DNA of 64,000 bases from Nannochloris sp. 'desiccata' (taxonomy: Eukaryota > Chlorophyta > Trebouxiophyceae > Chlorellales > Chlorellaceae), in contig JAGTXX020000003.1 in assembly GCA_019044685.2 (NCBI GenBank), forward strand, positions 434,001 through 498,000, read 5' to 3'. The translations under genes and the position numbers were made by a program. Every line of letters starts with the position of its first letter. Position 1 is the first letter of the stretch. Positions 42,001 through 48,429 of this stretch are shown here, in pieces. Below the pieces are notes generated by a model. That model made no database searches. It was not told the DNA's origin and worked only from the letters and a program-made list of their open reading frames with translations.

Positions 42001-45000
42001 ACAGCAGCTGCAACAGCCCCTGTCACTCCTTCAGCTCCCTCTAATGCGGCTTCAACTTCACCAAGCTCGATGCGTACACCAGTGATCTTCACCTGACGGT
42101 CAATACGCCCAAGGAAATCAATGGTGCCGTCGTTGCGCCACCGAACCAAGTCACCAGTGCGGTACGCCTTCTCGTAATAAGGAGCAAGTGATGAGTCCAC
42201 ACGACCAGACACAAGGTCAAGGCAAGGATTAGGAACGAACTTCTCAGCAGTAAGGTCGGGTCGGCCAGCATACCCAAGAGCCAAGCGAGGACCACTCAGC
42301 AAAAGCTCACCCGGCACGCCAACAGGCACAGCACGAAGCTCAGAATCGACAATATACACGTGCGTGTTGGGATCAGGTTTGCCAATTACCACGGATTCAA
42401 ACTTACGGGGGAAGGGGTGGTGCACAGTGACAGCAGTGACTTCAGTTGGACCATACACGTTCATGATACAAGCTTGCGGGAAAACATCTTGCATATCACG
42501 GAACAGCTCTGCTGGCACATTTTCACCACCCACGCTCCAAGATTTCATAAGAGGGTAAGGAGTATAGCCACTACGGCGAAGCTCATTCACATACTCGCGT
42601 GCCTGTAGGAAAGAAAGAAAAATGAATCATATATAGCGAAAAGGAAATACCCCGAGAGGAATTAAAAATTGGCACTAATAACAGCAGAGCGTAAAATATA
42701 ATCTTACCAAGGTTGGCACTGAGAAGATGAACTCATTCACTCTATGTTGCATTAATAGATTCACGATATATGAAGGATCCAGATGACCTTTTGATTCGGC
42801 CAGCACCAAGGAAGCTCCAACAATCAAAGGAGGGAACATCTGGAGCGGGAAATGAAAACAAATGTTAATCAAATTTACTAAAAGCATGATTAAACGTTAC
42901 TGTGCAGGCTTTGTAAACACACTGTACCTGAAGAACATGAGCATCAAAACTAATGGTGCTCGTCAGGATGGCCACGTCGTCAGCAACTGCAATTGCAACA
43001 GAATGGAAAGAGGGCAAAAACCAGTGAGAAAATGAAGAAATGAATTTAGAAACAAGCGGGAAAAAGAAAGTAATTCGGTAGACCAGCAACTACTGCGTAC
43101 CAATCTTGTGCCTATCAACGAGCCAAGGAATCAGATCCCTCAAACCACGGTGGGCTATGACAACACCCTTGGGTCGGCCGGTAGAGCCAGAAGTAAAAAT
43201 GATGTAGGCAGGGTCATCAGGACCAGGAGAACGCAAGGCGCTGCTACTGCCAACATCAGCAGCAATGCTCACATCTACCACAGGCACATCATCGCCGACC
43301 ATATCCTTGGCACGCACAAGGTGCTGCGGGTTTGCAAGCAGCAGTGCTGCCTTGGCGTCTTCCAAATACACCTCCAAGCGATCATCGGGGTATGAAGGAT
43401 CGCACGGCAAGTAGCAACCACCAGCCTTCAATACAGCCATAATACTGATGACCAGATCAAAGTCACGCTCTAGCAACAGACCAACGACAACACCAGGACC
43501 TACACCCAGAGAAGACAAGCGAGCGGCACCTGCAGCCACCCGCTGAGCTACCTCACCATAGCTCAACCATTCTCCCTCAAAGCATAGGCAACGCTTGTTG
43601 GGACATGAAGCGGCAATGGCATCAAATGCATCATGTACCAGAGGTGCAGAAACGTACTCAGGGCGTTGTTCAGCCATGCTAAACTTTTGTATTATTGTGT
43701 GCTCTGCATCAGGCATCACGCTCAAACCGTTGATGGTCAAAGCTTTCAAGTCAGATGCTTGGCAAAGCTGATGCAACAAGATAGTATACTGCTGACTCCA
43801 TCTCTGCACAGTATCAGCATCAAAAAGCGCAGTACAATACTCCATACGGCCTGCAAATAAATGACATATTTAAAAGAAAGGATGTGGTTACTTGACCTCA
43901 TACTTGAAAAGATCACACAGGCGATACTCGCACTTACCAAGAAGGCCAGCATCTCCCTCATCAAAAAGCTCCAAAGTGAGATCAAATTTGGCAGTTACAC
44001 CACTACTAAGACGCTGTTGTTTCATTTCCAAAGCATCGTCTAAAGAACGAGTGCTATCTAAAGCTCGTTCTTGAAGCACAAACATTAATTGAAAGATGGG
44101 AGCATAGCTAGTGCTTCTCTCAAGGCGAACGTGCTCAACAATCTGCATAAAAAAGGCAGAAACCCATTGAGTAGAGATTAGATATGTACAAATAGCAAGA
44201 ACTAGATTTTTTATCAAGTAATTTTACCTCTGCGAATGGCACCGATGCATTATCCAAGCCATCGAAAGTTGCCGTCTTCACCCTGCACCGTGATGAGGAC
44301 AAGTAAACTAGTTTATTTCATGAAGTAGAATACGTAGAACAAAATCAAATGAAGCAATGCTCAAAAACTATACCTTTCTAACAGCTCTGCCACAGTCGGA
44401 TTTCCAGAAAGATCTGCAACCAATGCAAGAGGGTTGACAAAATAACCAATAGTGCCTTCAAGAGATCGTTGACCGCGACCAGCTGCCGGGGACCCAACAG
44501 CAAAACGCTCCATTCCAGTGAGCTTGTACATATGAATCTGGAATGCAGCCAACGTAGTCATGAATAAAGTTGCGCCATGAGCCTGTGAGAACCGTTTTAA
44601 CCCAGCAAGGATGTCTGCAGAGACACGGAATGTGTGGAGAGCACCATCGTATTTTTGTACCACAGGGCGTTGATGATCAGGCTGCAGTAAGAGTGGTTCA
44701 ATACCAGTAAGCTGCTGCTTCCAATAGTTTAAATGCACTTGATACGTCTCAGAAGTAGATTGCTCTCGTTGCCAACGAGCATAGGCAGTGTACGGGACCT
44801 CTACGCTAGGTAAAGGCACAGTATCATTTACGCTGCAGCTGCTGCGATACATCGCTGCCAGCTCATTCTGAATAATGTTCATACTCCAACCATCAGTAGC
44901 AATATGGTGTACTATTAAAAGAAGCACGTGACAAGATGAGAGAGTGTACAGTTGGGCGCGGATAGGCAGTTCTTTGAATAAATTAAAGGGCATAAAGGAC

Positions 45001-48000
45001 TCTTGGACCAACATTTTTTCAAATTCACCGGAATCGATACCAAGCTCTGTGTGGCTCAGATCTACTTGCTGTAAAGTAATTTGAGGCGAAGAATGGATAC
45101 TAGCTACCCAGACGCCACCACGAGTAGTATACGTAGTTCGCAGAGCATCATGTCGTGCAACCAGAGACTGCATACCATGAAATAAATATATATATATAAA
45201 TTTTAAATAAAAGTAGTAGTTGGAAAGTACCTAGAATAGAGAAAGCATAGAGAACCAATTCCAGTTGAAAACATCAACTTTTACCTCGATGCATTTGTGT
45301 AAACGCTCAATATCTACGGAGCCAAACAGTCCCAAAATAAGAGGCTGATTGTAGAATCCACTCTTTGGATCCCTACTATGCAGCATCAACATCTGCTCCT
45401 GACCAAAAGACAGAGTAGGTGGGGACGCGACAGGAGCAGTGGCATAGTCAAGAGGGGAAGGTGCTTGAGATGGTACTGGTGAGGGGAGGCTCTCTATTGC
45501 CTTGCACAGAGCTCTCACAGAACGATGCTGCAGGACAAAAGCACCGCTGCATGACTTGGCACTGTGCTCTTGAACCATAAAAGCAATGCGAGCTGCCAGA
45601 ATGGAGGTGCCTCCCAATTCAAAAAAGTCATCAAGCACACCAATATTCAGAAGACCAAGCACCTGTAGGAAACACGGAGAATTTAAATTTGGTTACGTTA
45701 TCTCCTAAAATAGTACGACGAATTGAATATTTATTAGAATAACAATATCAACTGCGCTATTTTACCTTTTGCCAGATTTGCACGGTTGCTTCTTCCAGCG
45801 CTGATTCAGGAGGCACAAAATTTAAAGACGAGATAATACGGGCATTCAGCTGCAGTAATGAATACAGCAATTCAGTTAGAGGTATAATAAATTATATTAG
45901 AAAGTATAGAATTAATACGCGACTCAATAAGTATATGCTATGTCTCACCAATGAAGCCTCCAGGGTGGGCTCAATACCAGCAGCGGTGAGCTTGGCCAGA
46001 GTAGCCATGCGTTGAACCTTGCCAGTTGACGTCTTGGGCAGAATACTATCATCATTGAGAACAAAAATAATAGTAGGAACCATATAAACAGGGAGGCACC
46101 TTTTGCATGAAGCCAAGACTGCATAGGCAAGGCTCTCCAGCACTTCAAAGCCTGAACAAAAAGAAGAAGTAACGATTGATTAATGTTAATTAACTACAGC
46201 TACCACTAGATGTAATAATATCAAAAATACATACACAATCTCGTAATGCTTACCACTAAATCCATGTCTTCTAACGACAGCAACAGCAACTTGTTCTCCA
46301 TAAGTAGCATCTGCCATGGGAAAAGCGACAGCTTGATGGACCGCCTCCACCAGCAATGCTGCATCTTCAACCTCTGCTGGAGAGACCTTTTCACCACCAC
46401 GGTTAATCATTTCTTTCTTACGACCAGTCAACACCAACCACGGACCTGCAGAAAGGGAAGAAGAATGATTCCAAGAATTTGCATTACGCTGAACACTTAC
46501 CTCCGCTGGCCCCTTGTTAGAATGAGACAAGTATCCAAGATCTCCAGTTCTAAACCACCTATCGCCAAAGAAGCTCTCACGATTTGCTTCTGGGTTATCA
46601 ACATACCCAGGGGTAATACTGGGACCCCTCAGGCATACTTCCCCTGCCTCACCTGGAGGCATCTCTTTGCCGCCGTCGTCACAGATTTTAATTTCAAGAC
46701 TGGCAGAGATGGCAACACCAGCAGAGCCAGGAGGAGTAACAATGCCAGGAAGGGTAGAGACACAGCCACCTCCTGTCTCTGTCATTCCATACGAATCGAC
46801 AAGGGGCACGCCCAGAAGAGCTTCCAATTGCTCCACATCTTTGGAGTTCATGGCGGCAGCACCAGAGCGCACAAAGCGCAATGCCGAAGAAAGACCACTC
46901 TGATTTAAGAGAGAGAAAAAAGTTCGATCGAAGTCAGAATAATTTAATTTAATGATAACAAAATTAAAAGACCGTACCTGGGTTTCAAAGAGGCCTTTGT
47001 GCTCTAAGAGCGCCTTGAATATGGCAGGCACAGCAGTGAACCAAGTCACCTTGTGCTTGCGAAGCAGCTGGGGAAAGGCCAAAGGATCAAATACAGGGTG
47101 GATTACTACGCATCCACCAGCAGCCAATGTTGATAAGAGGCCAATGACGATACCTGCAACGTGGAAAAAAGGCAGCACGTGCAGAGCTACGTCCTTTGAT
47201 GACAGAGCGTAGGTCTTGATCAGCCCTTCCAAATTGGCTGCAACAGCTCCGTGCGTGATAGGTACAAGCTTAGGACGGCTTGTAGTACCGCTAGTATGCA
47301 GCAAGAAGGCTACATCTGTAGGCTTTGCAGCAATTGGAGCTGGGCCCCTGCATAATCAAAATATATTCGAAGGTTTGTAGGTCAGGCAGGCGACGCTATG
47401 ATGAGCAATGTGATATGAGCAATAGGTTACAGAATCATAGATTTGAAGATATTAGCACTCGTAAACGGCACTTTTTTCAATACAAAATAGAGAGATATCT
47501 TTCATTATGTACCTTTCAGGAATAGGCTGAGGGGTGATAGTTGCTTGACCAACAGGCACAACTTTGATGGCTTTCGTGCCAGGCTCGTATGGTTGAAAGC
47601 GCCAGGCAGGGATGCCAAGGCTCTCAGCAGCTTCTAATGCATAAGTACTATCAGCTTCAGTGACAGGAGGTACCTGCACGTTTAGGTTTCAATTAAAATT
47701 TGAAATTTGTGATTGCTCGAGGTTGGACAAGTCGATCTTCTTTCATGAAAATAGGCAAAAGGCCACCTACCAGCAGTAATTTTGCACCAGTCTCCTTAAG
47801 AATTTCTTCGAAACGATTTTTTGATGTGACAGGGTCCATCGGGGCACAGGTGAGCCCCGAGGTTGCCAGACCCACCAATGCCATGGCCGTGTCAAATGAA
47901 TGAGGAGAGACGAGTCCTATCACATCACCTGAGACCACGCCGGCTGTCTGGAGCTTCTCAGTAAGACTGATGCATGATTGGTGCAAGTCTCCGAAGGAAA

Positions 48001-48091
48001 TCGACAACTCTGGTCCAGCTCCCCGGGCAAGGACCAGAGCACGATCATTCTCAATTGGTGACCCAATTTGTAAAAGGCCAGTGAGCGACAT
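1..48091 (-). CDS. Giant multimodular non-ribosomal peptide synthetase, 3' end beyond window
   Basis: Template-directed peptide assembly enzyme: a loading A-PCP followed by 13 C-A-PCP modules. The ATG is at 48091, and no in-frame stop remains once introns are removed. I traced 37 coding segments from 48091 down to 63..1. Donor/acceptor phases match at every junction, except a 55-nt intron-like stretch (46446-46500) that must be read through. Coding length in the window is about 44.2 kb (about 14,700 residues, well over a megadalton). Every module shows A-domain core motifs (FTSGSTGRPKG, YGPTE, RTGDL, GKxDVR), a carrier serine (GGTSL or similar) and a condensation HHxxxD motif. Module by module details are given in separate entries. 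It is divergently transcribed from an ABCB exporter. Near-identical modules mean assembly collapse or expansion should be kept in mind. Whether it is expressed as one polypeptide is inferred from the uninterrupted frame. Confidence 0.9.
180..3384 (-). other. NRPS module 13: C13-A13(alpha variant)-PCP13
   Basis: Lies entirely in exon 4685-165. C13 has HHAVGDAWS. A13 is class alpha but lacks the intron all other alpha domains have. A patch of about 130 bp around that position (about 1110-1260) is diverged, and THFNSTPS replaces THFVSTPS, so my hand-aligned pocket is DPMNMGVIT. PCP13 is unlike all others: FDLGASSLHVSLIVGRMRRELG, with no GGTSL. It therefore probably interacts with a different downstream domain from the usual C. 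Confidence 0.78.
3385..5345 (-). repeat. Near-identical segment repeated at about 17120-19082
   Basis: The end of module 12 (A12 with intron, PCP12) repeats module 8 at an offset of about 13,736 bp with only scattered single-base differences. Similarity stops abruptly at the C/A linker (about 5345 and 19082). The 13.7-kb period equals four modules. Confidence 0.75.
3385..7049 (-). other. NRPS module 12: C12 (second C type)-A12(gamma)-PCP12
   Basis: Exons: tail of 8023-6959, 6879-6703, 6617-5804, 5695-4796, and the start of 4685-165. C12 is the second-type C domain (MHHILMDGWS, YSIRPPGTE). It shares exon layout with C8, but its N-terminal half is well diverged from C8 while the C-terminal part (about 5810-6090) is almost identical. 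A12 is class gamma (pocket DALFGGTAVK). From about 5345 down to 3385 the DNA is nearly identical to module 8 (about 19082-17120), intron included. Confidence 0.8.
7050..10404 (-). other. NRPS module 11: C11-A11(alpha)-PCP11
   Basis: Rest of exon 11398-8156 and exon 8023-6959. C11 has HHAVGDAWS. A11 is class alpha (pocket DPMVMGVIT), intron 8024-8155. PCP11 is distinctive (LFSIGGTSLQAMQISTILMEAV). It precedes the second-type C12, as PCP7 precedes C8, which suggests carrier and downstream C domain have evolved together. Confidence 0.8.
8024..8155 (-). repeat. Alpha-module intron family (four copies)
   Basis: Introns at 8024-8155 (A11), 14736-14867 (A9), 21826-21956 (A7) and 39109-39239 (A2), donor GTCAGT. 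Two variants exist. A9 and A11 share one form. A2 and A7 share another that differs near the donor (21930-21950 against 8130-8152). A13 has no intron here. Confidence 0.8.
10405..13744 (-). other. NRPS module 10: C10-A10(beta)-PCP10
   Basis: Rest of exon 14735-11502 and the first part of exon 11398-8156. C10 has HHAVGDAWS, with its own C/A linker patch at about 12530-12650. A10 is class beta like A5 (pocket DPTVMCGVI), with the matching intron 11399-11501. PCP10 reads FFAGGGTSLQVF. Confidence 0.8.
13745..17119 (-). other. NRPS module 9: C9-A9(alpha)-PCP9
   Basis: Rest of exon 18421-14868 and the first part of 14735-11502. C9 has HHAVGDAWS. A9 is class alpha (pocket DPMVMGVIT), intron 14736-14867. 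From about 14090 to 16500 the DNA is nearly identical to module 11 (about 7380-9790), intron included. PCP9 is standard. Confidence 0.8.
17120..20849 (-). other. NRPS module 8: C8 (second C type)-A8(gamma)-PCP8
   Basis: Exons: tail of 21825-20764, 20641-20465, 20389-19573, 19416-18532, and the start of 18421-14868. C8 belongs to a second C-domain type with its own introns: SSGQESLYMSFL start, MHHILMDGWS, then an unusual YSIRPPGTE-FGYFLRM stretch where VPVAGR-TH-LVGYF is usual. C12 is its only relative here. A8 is class gamma (pocket DALFGGTAVK), and its intron 18422-18531 is identical to those of A4 and A12. PCP8 is standard. Confidence 0.8.
20850..24204 (-). other. NRPS module 7: C7-A7(alpha)-PCP7
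   Basis: Rest of exon 24817-21957 and exon 21825-20764. C7 keeps MHHSVSDGWS and is diverged at DNA level from the common C type. A7 is class alpha (pocket DPMVMGVIT) and switches back to near-identity with the other alpha domains from about 22720 leftwards. Its intron (21826-21956) matches the A2 intron variant. PCP7 is distinctive (FYAAGGTSLQVFRAVALLADQIG); it precedes the unusual C8. Confidence 0.8.
24205..27859 (-). other. NRPS module 6: C6-A6(epsilon)-PCP6, divergent and intron-rich
   Basis: End of exon 28853-27679, then exons 27565-26269, 26169-25206, 25105-24941 and the start of 24817-21957. C6 has LHHAAADGWS. A6 is the only class epsilon domain: ICFDVHALQIFAPL, GMIFTVPF, MWGMGGDA, NSYGPTEGNVV. 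The hand-aligned pocket is DVLFGGSVVK. Most of C6 and A6 have no near-identical copy elsewhere in the window. This is the only module with an intron between C motifs near its start, an intron inside the A1-A2 region, and two introns around the A6-A7 motifs. PCP6 is FFAAGGTSLQVFRVTALLRK. Confidence 0.8.
27578..27592. repeat. A homopolymer in NRPS intron
   Basis: Run of about 15-16 A in the intron 27566-27678 of module 6. It is a likely site of length variation or sequencing error but lies outside the coding sequence. Confidence 0.6.
27860..31199 (-). other. NRPS module 5: C5-A5(beta)-PCP5
   Basis: Rest of exon 32504-28957 and most of exon 28853-27679. C5 has HHAVGDAWS. A5 is class beta: INFDPHITQMFMPL, THFVSTPS, VMLCGEPLP, YNGYGPTEASVIA. 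The hand-aligned pocket is DPTVMCGVI plus lysine. The intron 28854-28956 closely matches the A10 intron. The C5/A5 linker differs from that of module 10 although the A domain itself is nearly identical. PCP5 is standard. Confidence 0.8.
28854..28956 (-). repeat. Beta-module intron, two near-identical copies
   Basis: Introns at 28854-28956 (A5) and 11399-11501 (A10), donor GTAAGT, acceptor TCTACAG. They are the same length and differ at only a few bases. Confidence 0.75.
31200..34564 (-). other. NRPS module 4: C4-A4(gamma)-PCP4
   Basis: Rest of exon 35678-32615 and the first part of exon 32504-28957. C4 is of the common HHAVGDAWS type. A4 is class gamma: ISFDAHVLQVFPPL, GFMFTVPT, AWGVGGES, NTYGPTEVTAV. 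The hand-aligned pocket is DALFGGTAVK. The single intron 32505-32614 sits just before the FSNTISFDAH motif and is identical to the introns of A8 and A12. PCP4 is standard. Confidence 0.8.
32505..32614 (-). repeat. Gamma-module intron, identical in three copies
   Basis: The 110-nt intron before the FSNTISFDAH motif of A4. The introns of A8 (18422-18531) and A12 (4686-4795) read identically base for base in my comparison. Donor GTAAGT, acceptor CTACAG. Identity of non-coding sequence shows recent copying. Confidence 0.85.
34565..38109 (-). other. NRPS module 3: C3-A3(delta)-PCP3
   Basis: Remainder of exon 39108-36177, then small exons 36062-36004 and 35915-35784, then the first part of 35678-32615. 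C3 has HHAVGDAWS. A3 is class delta, like A1, with the same pocket reading (DALFSGVAVK) and the same three introns at the same positions and nearly the same sequence. The end of C3 and start of A3 (about 36590-37240) are virtually identical to the corresponding part of module 4 (about 33040-33690). PCP3 is standard (FFAAGGTSLQVF). Confidence 0.8.
35679..36176 (-). repeat. Delta-module block of three introns and two small exons, duplicated
   Basis: This block in A3 (introns 36063-36176, 35916-36003, 35679-35783) recurs almost unchanged in A1 (42987-43100, 42840-42927, 42603-42707). Exon and intron bases are equally conserved. Confidence 0.8.
38110..41489 (-). other. NRPS module 2: C2-A2(alpha)-PCP2
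   Basis: Occupies the remainder of exon 42602-39240 and the start of exon 39108-36177. C2 carries HHAVGDAWS (D then A, where DG is usual). The C2/A2 linker at about 40130-40415 is unique to this module. A2 is class alpha: INFDPHLMQAL, THFVSTPS, MFGGEQLP, YNVYGPTEATIT. The hand-aligned pocket is DPMVMGVIT plus the GK lysine. One intron (39109-39239) lies just before the IPGC-VYNVYGPTE stretch. PCP2 has FFAAGGTSLQVF. Confidence 0.8.
41490..45430 (-). other. NRPS module 1: C1-A1(delta)-PCP1
   Basis: Exons: rest of 45662-45285, 45167-44374, 44282-44228, 44142-43938, 43850-43101, 42986-42928, 42839-42708, and the first part of 42602-39240. C1 has VHHIATDGWS and is intron-rich and clearly different from the later C domains, as expected for a domain accepting the loaded starter. 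A1 belongs to class delta (ISFDAHVLQMF, SWSVGGEN, MNVYGPTEVTAV). My hand alignment to GrsA gives the pocket DALFSGVAVK, which matches no code I know. PCP1 has FFAAGGTSLQVF. Three short introns cut A1 around the A4-A5 motifs, and the same three occur in A3. Confidence 0.8.
45440..48091 (-). other. NRPS loading module: acyl-activating adenylation domain plus PCP0
   Basis: Exons 48091-47771, 47673-47513, 47347-46978, 46899-46254, 46151-45949, 45849-45766 and the first part of 45662-45285. The adenylation domain resembles acyl/aryl-CoA synthetases (4-coumarate/oxalate-CoA ligase type). Visible motifs are HTSGTTSRPKLVP, LPFFHVAG, YGMTETGG, RTGDLGYL, LTGRKKEMINRGGEKVSP and the C-terminal PKTSTGKVQR with its catalytic lysine. 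The aspartate that binds the alpha-amino group in amino-acid A domains (FDxxxx motif) is absent; PFFHVAG stands in its place. This points to a carboxylic acid without an alpha-amine as starter. The carrier domain follows, with LGGTSILAARI holding the phosphopantetheine serine. The substrate identity is not readable. Confidence 0.8.
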
Positions 48092-48429
48092 ATGTGCTAT
48101 AGATTCGGATTTGTCTTATTGTCAAATGGGGGCTGGGTTTGCGGGTTTTGTACAAGAGCGGCTGTCGGCGACCTTGATCGCCACCGATGCAGGCCACCCA
48201 ATAAGCAAACAATAGTCCAGCAAGAACACGGAGAGCAATAAAGTTATAGCAATTTGTGTAATTTGAAAGAATCACTAATACTTTACCGTTTTATGGCGTT
48301 TAAAACGGCTTAGCAACGGTTTGCGTGAGCTAATAGTAAATCTTTCTTTGAATCTTGCACGCCGCGAGGCCAAAAGTGAGATCGACACCTTATCAATCAC
48401 AAGTTTATGTCTTTTTCTGACATCTGAAG
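48092..48429. promoter_or_regulatory. Divergent promoter region between NRPS and ABC transporter
   Basis: The 338 bp between the two ATG codons must hold both 5' UTRs and both promoters. It contains a perfect 8-bp inverted repeat (48286-48308) and several AACGG/CCGTT motifs of the kind bound by MYB factors. I see no convincing TATA box. Shared control of both genes is inference from the arrangement. Confidence 0.55.
48286..48308. repeat. Perfect inverted repeat CCGTTTTA-7-TAAAACGG
   Basis: Two 8-bp arms (48286-48293 and 48301-48308) separated by TGGCGTT, near the middle of the shared promoter. Another AACGG follows a few bases to the right. It could be an operator-like site for a dimeric factor or a pair of MYB-type sites, but it may also be chance. 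Confidence 0.5.

Noticed and set aside
45188..45200. TATATATATA run as a promoter
   Set aside because: It lies within an NRPS intron (45168-45284) between two verified coding exons.
180..45430. Whole repeated array as an assembly artefact
   Set aside because: The order of A classes is irregular, the linkers differ between modules, and modules 1, 6, 7, 8 and 12 carry unique sequence, so a real array is likelier. The exact copy number still needs long reads.
1..48091. Bacterial contamination as the source of the NRPS
   Set aside because: About three dozen phase-consistent spliceosomal introns interrupt it, and it lies on the same contig as dymeclin and SmF, which are strictly eukaryotic.
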